In this document: piece after piece, positions 26,108-34,770 of the stretch
Numbering within the stretch: the stretch's first letter is position 1
Layout: each line of letters starts with the position of its first letter
Made by a program: the position numbers and the translations under genes
Source of the DNA: Ignavibacteriales bacterium
Lineage (GTDB): Bacteria > Bacteroidota > Ignavibacteria > Ignavibacteriales > Melioribacteraceae
Length of the DNA stretch: 64,000 bases
NCBI GenBank assembly: GCA_021740915.1
Contig: JAIOYW010000011.1
Coordinates: forward strand, 62,001-126,000
Direction of reading: 5' to 3'
Notes under the pieces: model-generated
The model's database searches: none
What the model saw: only the letters and a program-made list of their open reading frames with translations
What the model was told of the DNA's origin: nothing

Positions 26108-27628
26108 TTATCTTAGTAATATCATTTTCTTTATTTCAGAATAATTACCGCTAACTATTTTATAAAAATAAATTCCGCTTGCAATATTACTTGCATTAAA
26201 TTCTGCATTATGCGTTCCTGCTTGTCTGTGAGCATTTAACAATGTTGCTACTTCCATTCCAAGTACATTATATACTTTTATTTCCACATTATTATCCGAT
26301 GGAATTGAAAACTCTATTTTTGTTGTTGGATTAAACGGATTCGGAAAGTTTTGCGCTAACGAAAATTCTGTCGCTTTATTTAGGGTTACTTCTATTTCTT
26401 TGGAGTATTCATAACTCCCATCCGTATCAATCTGTTTTAAGCGGTAAGAGTATTTTTCGCTTGTTACATTTTTATCTGTAAATGAATAAGATTTTGGTGA
26501 ATTGCTATTACCATTTCCCTGCACAAATCCAATCTTCTCCCATTCTGACTTCTGCTCTCTGACCTCTGACCTCTGTCCTCCGCCCTCCAACCTCTGAACA
26601 TCAAATCCATAATTGTTTACTTCTGTTGCGGTATTCCATTTTAATTCCACATATTCTTGATTGATAACTGCGTAAAATGAGCGAAGTTCGACAGGTAAAG
26701 AACTATCATTTGTTCTTAGGATTGTTCCACCACCGCCAACAGTGATTCCTATATCTGCATCAATAAAGGAGACACTCAATAAGAAATTTGAAGTTCCGCT
26801 TGTTTGTGCCGACCAGCTTGTGCCACCATTCGTGGTCTTTAGGATTGTTCCATCAAAACCAACTACTGTTCCGTTATTAATATCTGTAAAGGAAACTCCC
26901 CATAAATTACTTGAAGTCCCACTGGCTTGTGCTGTCCAGTTTGTGCCCCCGTTTGTTGTTCTTAGGATTGTTCCATTGGCACCAACAGCAGTACCGTAAT
27001 TTGTAGAGGCAAAAAAGACTCCCCATAAATGTACCGCGGTTCCACTTGTTTGATTTGCCCAGTTTGCTCCACCATCTGTGCTTCTTAGTATTTTTCCGGT
27101 ATAACCCACGATGGTACCATTGTTTTCATCACTAAAATAGGGATTCCGTAAACGAGCTACAGTCCCGCTTGTTTGCGAATTCCAATTAGAGCCTCCGTTA
27201 GTGGTTTTTAGGATTCTTCCAATATCACCGACAGCCGTTCCGTTATTTATATCTGTAAAAAAGACTCCGTATAACGTGTTTGTTGTTCCGCTGGTTTGTA
27301 CCGCCCAGTTTGTCCCCCCGTTAACGGTTCTTAAAATTATTCCACCGGCACCAACAACAGTACCATTATTTGCATCTGTAAAAGAGACGCCTAATAAATC
27401 ATTTGTTGTTCCACTTGTTTGTGCCGACCAGCTTGTGCCGCCATTAGTGGTTCTTAGTATAGTTCCGCTTACTCCGACTGCTGTTCCGTTATTTTCATCT
27501 GTAAAAGAAACTCCGTACAAATCGTTTATCGTCCCGCTTACTTGAGATGTCCAAGTCTGTGCAAAGCTATTATTGAATGTTTCTAATAATATCAAAGCAA
27601 TTGACACCGATAGTAGTATTGCTTTCAA
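26108..27628 (-). CDS. Secreted Ycf48-like propeller protein with T9SS sorting domain
   Basis: 506 residues with a signal peptide (1-23, FAQ). Seven copies of a 42-residue repeat W-x-x-Q-x-S-G-T-x-x-x-L-x-x-V-x-F-x-D follow, each with N-G-T-x-V-G-x-x-G-x-I-L-R-T-T-N-G-G (about 25-310), forming a Ycf48/BNR propeller. Next come a linker domain (about 315-420) and a type A sorting domain (AQNFPNPFNPTTKIEF through KKMILLR). Residues around EGGGQRSEVREQKSEWEK are encoded by a short purine repeat inserted into the linker (see 26546-26595). An attC-like site directly follows the stop, so it may be a cassette gene. Function unknown; surface adhesion is a guess. Confidence 0.9.
   Translation of the reverse strand: MKAILLSVSIALILLETFNNSFAQTWTSQVSGTINDLYGVSFTDENNGTAVGVSGTILRTTNGGTSWSAQTSGTTNDLLGVSFTDANNGTVVGAGGIILRTVNGGTNWAVQTSGTTNTLYGVFFTDINNGTAVGDIGRILKTTNGGSNWNSQTSGTVARLRNPYFSDENNGTIVGYTGKILRSTDGGANWANQTSGTAVHLWGVFFASTNYGTAVGANGTILRTTNGGTNWTAQASGTSSNLWGVSFTDINNGTVVGFDGTILKTTNGGTSWSAQTSGTSNFLLSVSFIDADIGITVGGGGTILRTNDSSLPVELRSFYAVINQEYVELKWNTATEVNNYGFDVQRLEGGGQRSEVREQKSEWEKIGFVQGNGNSNSPKSYSFTDKNVTSEKYSYRLKQIDTDGSYEYSKEIEVTLNKATEFSLAQNFPNPFNPTTKIEFSIPSDNNVEIKVYNVLGMEVATLLNAHRQAGTHNAEFNASNIASGIYFYKIVSGNYSEIKKMILLR
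26546..26595 (-). repeat. Purine-rich near-tandem repeat inside coding sequence
   Basis: On the coding strand the gene contains successive imperfect units of AGAGGTCAG, giving the charged peptide GQRSEVREQKSE inside the linker domain of the secreted propeller protein. The reading frame is kept. Simple-repeat insertions at this linker look like replication-slippage or repeat-element additions tolerated in a loop. Confidence 0.75.
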
Positions 27629-27668
27629 GAATGACTCCTAATTTGTTGTAACCATATATTTTATTTTA

Positions 27669-27879
27669 GCATATAACGACGTTGTGCCTAAGCCGATGCC
27701 CAACACAAGAATGCCACATTTATTAAATAAATTTTTAATTAGAACAAACTTTCATTTACAAACTACGCTGAACAACAAGCCGAAACGGAACGACCAACTC
27801 CAAAATTTGTAAATTGCCGAACCTGTCTGCCGGCTGGCAGATGCGAAAAGGCTTTCGGCTTGAGGCACTTGTTATACGC
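27669..27879 (-). repeat. attC-like recombination site
   Basis: Imperfect inverted arms at 27669-27696 and 27855-27879 share GC-R-TATAAC, GTGCCT and AAGCCGA, with a few extra bases in one arm, the asymmetry typical of attC. The arm TATAACAAGTGCCTCAAG resembles the start of Vibrio cholerae VCR sites. The stop codon of the upstream gene (27872-27874) lies inside this arm, as is usual for cassettes. The interior carries the shared core 27778-27858. Confidence 0.75.
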
Positions 27880-28459
27880 AACTATATATCATCTGCCATC
27901 TTTCGTTTAATTTCCAAATACTAAAATCAATTCTACTACCTTTGTCCCAAGAATCTGGGTGACTAAATAATATTATATATACTATACCATTACATTTTTT
28001 TGCAGCAGGTAATAAAGCACTAATGAATGTATCGTTGACTGAATTCAATGGACCAATAAATAATTTGTATTTACTATTACCAATAACAAGTTTGTTGAAA
28101 TCCTTTAATGCTTCTCTCGTATTACGAGCAAATTCTGACTCAACGAGCCAAATGGCTTCCGTGATGAATGGTAATTTCTTTTGTTGTTTAGCTGAAATAA
28201 CTGAATCAACTTCACAGACTAAAACATCATACAAATACTCGTTAATACCAAATTCTTTTCTGTTACCATTAAAATGCTTAGTGAATATTTTTATATTGGA
28301 ATTATTTGAATAATGGTTACGAAATCCTTCTGCAAGTAATTCAACAAAATGTTTAGACCTCTCGTGATGCAATTTCTTTATTTCAGATTCATCAATGTCT
28401 AATAAAGAAACTTTAGCAGCAGTCTCCTTGAATAATTCAATTAATTTATCATCATTCAT
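27872..28459 (-). CDS. Cassette-like hypothetical protein, possible nuclease fold
   Basis: 195 residues with no signal or membrane segment. I do not recognise the family. Residues 75-150 contain V-L-V-C-E-V-D-S, then A-I-W-L-V-E-S-E-F-A-R, then D-F-N-K-L-V-I-G-N-S-K-Y-K-L-F-I-G, an acidic-strand arrangement reminiscent of PD-(D/E)XK proteins, although no clear E-x-K is present. Its stop lies inside an attC arm and the ATG is eight bases after a GTTATAG motif, so it fits one cassette. AT-rich relative to the genes at 13-24 kb. Confidence 0.6.
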   Translation of the reverse strand: MNDDKLIELFKETAAKVSLLDIDESEIKKLHHERSKHFVELLAEGFRNHYSNNSNIKIFTKHFNGNRKEFGINEYLYDVLVCEVDSVISAKQQKKLPFITEAIWLVESEFARNTREALKDFNKLVIGNSKYKLFIGPLNSVNDTFISALLPAAKKCNGIVYIILFSHPDSWDKGSRIDFSIWKLNERWQMIYSCV

Positions 28460-28530
28460 ATGTCTATAACTATTAATTATCCCGCCATTATTGCCTTATA
28501 GTATTCCGGCGAGGAGATTACTATGTTTTA

Positions 28531-28656
28531 AGGGCGTTGCGTTACCCGCGATGGGGCGAGCGGCGGAACGCCGTCCTACTGGGAAAATGCTGAGGCGTAG
28601 AAAAATGCTTGGAGTCGCGCCAGAATCCCCTGCGTCGGGTGCACGCTTTGTTGGGC
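28531..28656 (-). repeat. attC-like recombination site
   Basis: One arm ends in GTTGGGC (28650-28656; GCCCAAC on the gene strand, matching the RYYYAAC consensus), preceded by CCCCTGCGTCGGGTGCACGC. The opposing arm at 28537-28556 reads GCGTTACCCGCGATGGGG. The two arms pair imperfectly. The region is strikingly GC-rich compared with the neighbouring genes. It begins six bases after the stop of the gene at 28662. Confidence 0.75.
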
Positions 28657-28661
28657 AGTTT

Positions 28662-29324
28662 TCATTTTACACGAAACATTGTTTTTAGCCATTCAATTCT
28701 TGATTCGGTTTCGGACATTTTAAGAATTATTTTTTTCTTGCCAGATGACAACACATTACGAAGGTGTGCAGACATAGAAAAGACCAAAAGCCGAGAGAAG
28801 TTTTCATCTTTTATTGGGACCGAGAAAAAAGGCTCGTTTTTTCCACTTGGGTGCATAGAATCCCAAAAACAGATGAGAGGCTCAACTTTACTATTGTTTT
28901 CAATTGGCTTCATCGGTGTAAGAACTTTTCTTGCTTGCGGAGCGCGTAATGTTTCGCCATCCCAAAAATGATTCCATCGTTCGATTTTATATTCTGATAT
29001 TTCATTTGGCGTTGCATTGACTTTCAAAATTTTTCCGCCAATTGCATGGGCTGACCAATTTTTAATTTCTGTTTGATAGTAGACCTTTTTTCCATTTTTT
29101 GTTGCGAGTATCCATCTGTCAAGACGAACGCCTTTTTTCTTCCTTTGTGAACATTTTTCCGGCAGTATTTCAGCAGATACATTTTTCTGAGTAAGATAAT
29201 GCAAAATCAATCCAGCCCCCATATCTTCACCAGCAACCGCATTTATGGCAGTAGCATGATGTAGACTTGAAGGAACTTCTTCATCATAAAATTCCAAAAT
29301 TTTAATAACGTCAATTTCTATCAT
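28662..29324 (-). CDS. Predicted PD-(D/E)XK-type nuclease in a cassette
   Basis: About 220 residues, starting at the ATG complementing 29322-29324. A longer frame to 29348 would translate the attC core GTTGGGC and is less likely. The central segment G-V-R-L-D-R-W-I-L followed by Y-Y-Q-T-E-I-K-N-W-S gives a D...E-x-K pattern of PD-(D/E)XK nucleases (about residues 70-100). No known family recognised. It is flanked by GTTGGGC at 29343-29349 and GCCCAAC at 28650-28656, which would be the two ends of one cassette. Confidence 0.6.
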   Translation of the reverse strand: MIEIDVIKILEFYDEEVPSSLHHATAINAVAGEDMGAGLILHYLTQKNVSAEILPEKCSQRKKKGVRLDRWILATKNGKKVYYQTEIKNWSAHAIGGKILKVNATPNEISEYKIERWNHFWDGETLRAPQARKVLTPMKPIENNSKVEPLICFWDSMHPSGKNEPFFSVPIKDENFSRLLVFSMSAHLRNVLSSGKKKIILKMSETESRIEWLKTMFRVK

Positions 29325-29342
29325 ATGCTTTTGCTCGTTTTT

Positions 29343-29580
29343 GCCCAACGGCGTTGCTTTTCACCCGTCCGCCCATAACAGCAATACAGATTAAAACGAC
29401 AAAGCCAAAGATTTAGCAAACTGCACTTATCTTTCTTTGCAAGTGCAGTTTGCAACAATGTTATTTAATAGAACTACTTTGAACAACAAACTTAAAACGG
29501 AACAACCAACCCAAAAATTTAAAACTGTCGAACCTGTCTGCCGGCAGGCATATGCGAAAAGGTGTCCGCTTGAGTCCACA
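29343..29580 (-). repeat. attC-like end (GTTGGGC) with adjoining shared core and hairpin
   Basis: The minus strand reads GTTGGGC at 29349-29343, a perfect GTTRRRY core, just upstream of the nuclease gene. Farther out are a 13-bp perfect inverted repeat (29416-29428/29441-29453) and a diverged copy of the core found at 26001-26080 and 27778-27858 (here 29472-29565). The exact partner arm of GTTGGGC is not clear, so boundaries are approximate. Confidence 0.6.
29416..29453. repeat. 13-bp perfect inverted repeat
   Basis: GCAAACTGCACTT at 29416-29428 and AAGTGCAGTTTGC at 29441-29453, with a 12-base loop. It lies inside the attC-like spacer. No T tract follows, so it is probably a structural part of the spacer rather than a terminator. 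Confidence 0.9.
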
Positions 29581-29628
29581 ATAATGGCGTTGCCATAAAA
29601 TTTTTATTTAATGAACTTATCTCCATTC

Positions 29629-29693
29629 CTTAACAAGTAAGTGTGGCAGACCAGTGAATTGGTGCTCTTTTCTTCCGCTTACGTGCGTTAGGC
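29629..29693. repeat. Compact attC-like palindrome
   Basis: TTAACAAGTAAG at 29630-29641 pairs imperfectly with CTTACGTGCGTTAGGC at 29678-29693. GTTAGGC matches the classical GTTRRRY core. Total length about 65 bases, the size of a short attC. It could be read in either orientation. Confidence 0.6.
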
Positions 29694-29741
29694 TATCAAA
29701 TAATACGAAAAATAAATTATGAACGACAGTTAAAATATTTA

Positions 29742-29823
29742 CATAAACAAGCCCGGCGCTTCGGATTATCGCTAACACCGCTACCCGCTGCTTGAGTTCA
29801 TTAGCAGCATTGGCTTGTTATAT
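29742..29823 (-). repeat. attC-like palindrome at the stop of the 29818 gene
   Basis: Arms CATAAACAAGCC (29742-29753) and GGCTTGTTATAT (29812-29823) are complementary, with internal CCGCTACCCGCTGC/GCAGCA pairing. The outer arm overlaps the stop codon of the nuclease gene at 29818, as in other cassettes here. Confidence 0.6.
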
Positions 29824-30402
29824 TTTTATTCTTTGTATTGCTGATTCTAATCTCATTAAAAAGTAATCGTCTTTTGGAATTACACTATTAAGTACAGAAT
29901 ACAATTTTTCCCAGGTGATAACTACACAATCTGCAATATCATATTCGTAAGGCAAAATCAATATATGCAAATTGTTAATAAATGAATGCTGAGTTGTGTT
30001 TTTGATAATATCAAAAACATATTTCTGCTTCAAAATTTGTTGATGCAATTTATACTCAGATTCGTTCATAAAAACTTTACATTCAAAGATATATAGTGCT
30101 TGCTCACTTATAATAAGAATATCAGGTTTCGACTGAACATTCAATTTTTTCTCGAATGATGATGCTGGAATCTCAATCTTATAATATGGTAAGTCTCTTT
30201 CGATATAGATTTCAGTTAAAATTTGTATGCTATGATCAATGACAGATAAAGCAGAAATAAGATTTTGTGATTTAAGGTACTCTTCAAAAACAGATAAACC
30301 TTTGAAGTGATTATAAGCGAATAAATAAGGTAAAATTGTCGCTGAATAGTACCTTTCTTCACGAGTTAAATCGTCAAATCGAATCAACGCATTTTCTCCC
30401 AC
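29818..30402 (-). CDS. Predicted PD-(D/E)XK nuclease (REase-like), cassette gene
   Basis: 194 residues. Around residues 90-118 the sequence S-K-P-D-I-L-I-I-S then Y-I-F-E-C-K-V-F gives the P-D...E-x-K active-site pattern of the restriction-endonuclease-like fold, preceded by a helical N-terminus. No methyltransferase or helicase partner is adjacent. It overlaps the preceding small gene (30384-30647) by 19 bases, so the two form a unit. Small two-gene units with a nuclease in such arrays are often defence or addiction modules; that role is inferred. Confidence 0.7.
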   Translation of the reverse strand: MGENALIRFDDLTREERYYSATILPYLFAYNHFKGLSVFEEYLKSQNLISALSVIDHSIQILTEIYIERDLPYYKIEIPASSFEKKLNVQSKPDILIISEQALYIFECKVFMNESEYKLHQQILKQKYVFDIIKNTTQHSFINNLHILILPYEYDIADCVVITWEKLYSVLNSVIPKDDYFLMRLESAIQRIKI

Positions 30403-30647
30403 CGTGCTGGAGTCTCACTTCCAGGAGAGATTTGTTTAATAAGATTAGTTTCAATAGAAAATCTTTTAATGGCTTTGCCGATAACAGAACGCCAATTTCT
30501 TTCAGAATATGATTTAACACTACTAACATCATTGGGAAATGATTTAATCAATTCATCTATTACACGCAAAGTTGTAAAATTCTTTGAGGGTATAGCATTA
30601 ATACATTTTTCCAATATCTGATTTGAGATTTCATTGTGAAGTGCCAT
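30384..30647 (-). CDS. Small partner protein of the 29818 nuclease, unknown family
   Basis: 87 residues, helical, with a middle region (R-V-I-D-E-L-I-K-S-F through R-N-W-R-S-V-I-G-K-A-I-K-R-F) that could be a winged-helix or other helix-turn-helix. The ATG follows AGGAG. It is the first gene of its unit and overlaps the nuclease gene by 19 bases, which suggests a regulator or antidote, but nothing in the sequence proves that. Confidence 0.6.
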   Translation of the reverse strand: MALHNEISNQILEKCINAIPSKNFTTLRVIDELIKSFPNDVSSVKSYSERNWRSVIGKAIKRFSIETNLIKQISPGSETPARWEKMR

Positions 30648-31533
30648 TTTAACTCCTATTTATTTTAAAAATATAACTATTAATTAACCCGCAACAAAAT
30701 GTTGCAACCTGGAATGTTATCGAGCACATATTTGCCCGATAAAAAACCGTAAAATTTTGATTTATAACTATTAAATATATAAAAAAACAACATGTTATAA
30801 CCTTTACTAATTTTTTAAGAAAGTATGTTATCCTGCATTTGTTTGCAGCATAACATACCTAAACTTTTATCCGTCTAATGAACTTTTAATTCATGAGCCG
30901 TAATTTTAAATTTTGTATAAATCATCTTTGTTTTCAGTTTTTTTTAAAGGTTATAATAAAAGCCTGCTGAAAATAATTCCGGTGGTTCTTATTATTATTA
31001 TTGAAATCGCAGAGAGATTTCCCCGCACAATGTCGGAAGGCGCTCAATTTAATGAGCGATCGTGTAAACTGACCTGTTGTTAACGAAGAAAAATCCTGCA
31101 ATTAATATTCCTCTTTGTTAAGTTGAAATTAATAAATAAAGCATATGTTTCCAAAATGAGACATGATGTCTTTTGAATTTTTTTAAGATTGTTTTATGCA
31201 AAGGCTTCGCTAATTTAATCCGCCTATTTCCAGGGTTTTAGGTGAGAGAAGCTTTGAAGAACACTCCCTTTGAATTTGTGCAGGAACAGAATAATCCAAT
31301 AATATCAGCCCGGTAAGCGTAAGAATAGAATTTGTTTGTGCCGCTTTGTAACATTCGGTACAAAGTTAAACGGCTTGCTGATACCCGAAATTTATCGCTC
31401 AAAGACCTGAAAAATGACTATGCGGTCTCAGATGCACCGGGGAAAATCCCCTGATATTACTGAAGCGCAAATTTTTCCGGCGAATTTCTTTATAAAAAGC
31501 ATTATTATTCGGATATATTTTTAATACATAATA
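30648..31533. other. Long intergenic region with a strong palindrome
   Basis: 886 bp without a convincing gene. It holds the palindrome 30823-30858, AT-rich runs, and a small GC hairpin (CGGGG AAAAT CCCCTG near 31438-31453) upstream of the sensor kinase gene. No integrase gene and no recognisable riboswitch. It separates the minus-strand accessory array from the plus-strand regulatory genes, so promoters for both directions should lie here. Confidence 0.6.
30823..30858. repeat. 36-base palindrome in the divergent spacer
   Basis: GTATGTTAT-C-CTGCA (30823-30837) is complementary to TGCAG-C-ATAACATAC (30844-30858) except for one central C/C mismatch, with a six-base loop. No T tract follows on either strand. 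The GTTAT/ATAAC ends recall the attC cores nearby; it could be an operator, a folded integration site or a cruciform. Confidence 0.85.
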
Positions 31534-34500
31534 ATGCGTTTTCCAAAAAAAATAATTTGTTTACTGATAGCTGCTTTTATGTCCGGCGCTGATTTTTTGT
31601 CGGCACAAACTGACAGTTATTATTTTGAAAACATTAATATACAAGCCGGTTTATCGAGAAGTACGGTTTCAGCCATCCTGATGGATCAGGAAGGGTATCT
31701 CTGGATAGGTACGGCAAACGGACTGAATAAATACGACGGCTACACCTTTTCAGTTTTCCGGAGCTCCTCAAATGATCAGTTTTCGTTATCGGACAAAAGC
31801 ATAGGCGCACTTCTCGAAGATTCAGAAAAAACCCTCTGGATCGGCACCTCTGATGGAACTCTTCATAAATACAACAGATCAGCAGGAAATTTTATCAGGA
31901 TTCCGGTTTCTTCAAATTCCCCGGGATTAAATGCGGAGGCTCTCCCTTTGCAGGGACCTCTTGTTTTTTCACGAAACTCCCCATCCACTATCACTTCTCT
32001 CTGCGAAGACGTTTTTGGAAATATCTGGATTGGCACCTGGGCTGATGGACTTATCAGATTTAACAAAAAAACCGGTGAGATTGCCCATTACAATCATTCG
32101 GTAAAAGATCATTTCTCTATTAGCTCAGACAGAATATCGTGCCTGCTTGCTGCGGCAAACGGAGATCTCTGGATTGGCTCCCTCGGCGGCGGATTGATGC
32201 GGCTCCGCAAAGAAGAAATTAACTCCGGGAAAAATTCATTCATCCGCTATCCGGTTAATGCCGGTGAAAATAAATCTCAGATGCTCTACCTTACCTCAAT
32301 TTTCGGGGATGAATCCGGAAAGCTATGGATAGGGACTTTTAATTCCGGAATTTTTACTATCGAACCGGAATTTGCTTCCGCATCACCGGAATTAACTGAA
32401 ATTGAGCAATTGAGATCCAATTCGGATATCCTTAATGGAATTAATGTAATGGATATCTCTGCTGACAGAGAAAATAATCTCTGGATTGCGACTTTTGGAT
32501 CGGGAATTATTAAATACAACAAAACTGATAACAGTTATACAAGGTTTATCCCTGACCCGACCGGAAAAAGCGGCTTCGGCGATGATGAAATACTTACACT
32601 ATATTCAGACAGAAATGAAATCTTATGGGCAGGTAGTCATCTCGGTGCGGGACTTATTAAAATAATTCCGGCTAAACCAAAATTTAATATTATACGAAAA
32701 GATCCCTTCAATAAAAACTCGTTAAATGACGATGTGGTTTGGTCGATAAATAAGGACTCAAAGGGTCTTCTCTGGTTCGGAACTTACCGCGGCGGATTAA
32801 ACCGCTTTGACCCTGTTCTGAACAAATTCACCTATTTTTTGCCTGATAGAAACCGTAAAGGATCGATAAGCGATTCACACATCAGAGCGATAACCGAAGA
32901 CAGATTCAGCAATCTCTGGGTCGGCACTTTTTCGGGCGGACTAAATTTATATAGCCGGAAAACCGGGGTATTCAGGGTTTACAAAAACGATCCTGCAAAT
33001 TCCAGCTCAATCGGTTCTGACCAGGTCCTTGCAATTTATTTTGATTCAAAGGACAGGGCATGGATTGGAACCTACGGCGGCGGATTAAATACTTTTTCAC
33101 TCAATGATTATCCTGATCCGATTTTCAGAAATTACAGAAACATAAGAGGCGATTCCACTACGATTAGTGATGACAGGGTTTATACTGTCAGCGAGGAAAA
33201 TGATTCACTTTTATGGATAGGCACATTCGGGGGTGGTCTTAATCTGTTCAATAAAAACACCGGCAGATTTAAAAAATTCCTGACGGAAATTAATGCTTCC
33301 GGCAATATGTCCGATATAAAAGTTATCAGTATTTATAATACTCCCGGAGATTTACTCTGGGCAGGCACCTATGGAGCGGGACTTATTAAGTTTAATAAAA
33401 GCACTGCTGAAATATCTGTATTTAACGAAGAAAACGGACTCTACTCGAACGTGGTTTACGGAATTCTCTCCGGAAATGATAAAACACTCTGGCTTTCAAC
33501 AGATTATGGGATCATCCGCTTTGAGACTGATCACGGAATTTTCAGTTATTACGGAACAAGGGACGGAGTCCAGAATCTTGAATTCAGCGGCGGAGCATAT
33601 TTTAAGGATTCCTCCGGTTTTATGTATTTCGGCGGGATAAGCGGTCTTAATTATTTTCACCCTGATGATATAACTGAAAAAGATTATAACATTCCGGTTG
33701 CAATAACCAGGTTTAAAATTTTTAATGAAACGGTTCCCGGAACGGTAAAAGAAATTGAACTTTCTTATAACAAAAACTTCTTCTCATTCGAGTTTGCCGC
33801 TCTTAATTTTATTGATCCCGGACAGAATAAGTATGCATTTATAATGGAAGGGCTGGATAAAAAATGGAATTATGCCGACTCAAGAAACCGAAGCGTTAAT
33901 TATTCGAACCTCTCGCCGGGTACATATATCTTTAAGGTAAAAGCGGCTAATAAATACGGCAACTGGAGCAAAGAAGCCGCACAGATCAAAGTTATTATTC
34001 TGCCGCCTTTCTGGAAAAGCTGGTGGTTTATTTTGATCACTTTCACTCTCGGCATCTCAATAGTATGGTATTTTATCAAAATTCGTTTTGACCGCCTTAT
34101 TGCGATTGACCGTATAAAAACAAAACTTGCCGCCGATCTGCACGATAATATCGGTTCCGGACTCACTGAGATTGCAATCTTAAGTGAACTGACTGCAGCC
34201 GGCAATAAAAACTCGGAGAATAAAAACCTCATTCTGATAAGTGATACGGCACGAAAACTTATTGATACTATGGGTGATATAGTCTGGATGATAAATCCGA
34301 AACGCGATTCACTGAACGACCTTGTAATCAAACTCAAAGACTCGTATTCCGAAATACTGCACCAGATGGGCGTTTCCTTTAAAGTACTCAACACCGAAAA
34401 ACTGGATGATTTACGTCTTCCGATGGAGACAAGGCAGCAGCTATTCCTTATTCTAAAAGAAGGGATAAACAATGCAGTTAAGCACAGTAAATGCAAAAGG

Positions 34501-34755
34501 ATAACGCTTGAAGTTTCTTTCCGCGGTGATTCACTTGAAATCCGGATCAGCGATGATGGAATCGGAATGACAAACGATCCGGATAATCCGGGAAACGGAC
34601 TGCAAAATATGGCGGAAAGAGCGCGGGCTATAAGGGGAGAATTGCTCGTTGAATCGAATACCGGAGAAGGAACCCGGATATCATTTATCGGAAAATTAAA
34701 CCGTCTCACGGGTAGAAAAATGTTTTTCAGTAAATTTGGTAAAACGAATATTTAA
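31534..34755 (+). CDS. Beta-propeller sensor histidine kinase (Reg_prop/Y_Y_Y/HisKA_3)
   Basis: 1073 residues: signal peptide (1-25, SAQ), two seven-bladed propellers built from repeats of the L-W-I-G-T-x-x-x-G-L-x-x-[FY] type (about 30-690), a Y_Y_Y immunoglobulin-like domain (about 715-785), and one membrane helix (about 830-850). The kinase follows, with the HisKA_3 H-box D-L-H-D-N-I-G-S-G and a HATPase domain (E-G-I-N-N-A-V-K-H-S, D-D-G-I-G-M, G-N-G-L-Q-N-M). It senses an extracytoplasmic signal and phosphorylates the regulator encoded 15 bp downstream. In related bacteria many such sensors control polysaccharide use, but no such genes are adjacent here. Confidence 0.93.
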   Translation: MRFPKKIICLLIAAFMSGADFLSAQTDSYYFENINIQAGLSRSTVSAILMDQEGYLWIGTANGLNKYDGYTFSVFRSSSNDQFSLSDKSIGALLEDSEKTLWIGTSDGTLHKYNRSAGNFIRIPVSSNSPGLNAEALPLQGPLVFSRNSPSTITSLCEDVFGNIWIGTWADGLIRFNKKTGEIAHYNHSVKDHFSISSDRISCLLAAANGDLWIGSLGGGLMRLRKEEINSGKNSFIRYPVNAGENKSQMLYLTSIFGDESGKLWIGTFNSGIFTIEPEFASASPELTEIEQLRSNSDILNGINVMDISADRENNLWIATFGSGIIKYNKTDNSYTRFIPDPTGKSGFGDDEILTLYSDRNEILWAGSHLGAGLIKIIPAKPKFNIIRKDPFNKNSLNDDVVWSINKDSKGLLWFGTYRGGLNRFDPVLNKFTYFLPDRNRKGSISDSHIRAITEDRFSNLWVGTFSGGLNLYSRKTGVFRVYKNDPANSSSIGSDQVLAIYFDSKDRAWIGTYGGGLNTFSLNDYPDPIFRNYRNIRGDSTTISDDRVYTVSEENDSLLWIGTFGGGLNLFNKNTGRFKKFLTEINASGNMSDIKVISIYNTPGDLLWAGTYGAGLIKFNKSTAEISVFNEENGLYSNVVYGILSGNDKTLWLSTDYGIIRFETDHGIFSYYGTRDGVQNLEFSGGAYFKDSSGFMYFGGISGLNYFHPDDITEKDYNIPVAITRFKIFNETVPGTVKEIELSYNKNFFSFEFAALNFIDPGQNKYAFIMEGLDKKWNYADSRNRSVNYSNLSPGTYIFKVKAANKYGNWSKEAAQIKVIILPPFWKSWWFILITFTLGISIVWYFIKIRFDRLIAIDRIKTKLAADLHDNIGSGLTEIAILSELTAAGNKNSENKNLILISDTARKLIDTMGDIVWMINPKRDSLNDLVIKLKDSYSEILHQMGVSFKVLNTEKLDDLRLPMETRQQLFLILKEGINNAVKHSKCKRITLEVSFRGDSLEIRISDDGIGMTNDPDNPGNGLQNMAERARAIRGELLVESNTGEGTRISFIGKLNRLTGRKMFFSKFGKTNI

Positions 34756-34770
34756 TTAAAGCCGGACAAT

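Noticed and set aside
26742-27545. Two plus-strand frames with repeated TVPLFxSVKETP
   Set aside because: Antisense readings of the propeller repeats of the 26108-27628 gene.
31300-31530. Riboswitch upstream of the sensor kinase
   Set aside because: A GC hairpin is present, but I could not match the conserved bases of any riboswitch class I know.
30648-31533. Integron integrase gene or attI with its promoter
   Set aside because: No frame with tyrosine-recombinase motifs was found on either strand here or elsewhere in the window.
33900-34709. 269-residue minus-strand frame
   Set aside because: Lies wholly antisense to the kinase domain of the sensor gene, has serine/isoleucine-rich composition typical of a shadow, and no family motifs.
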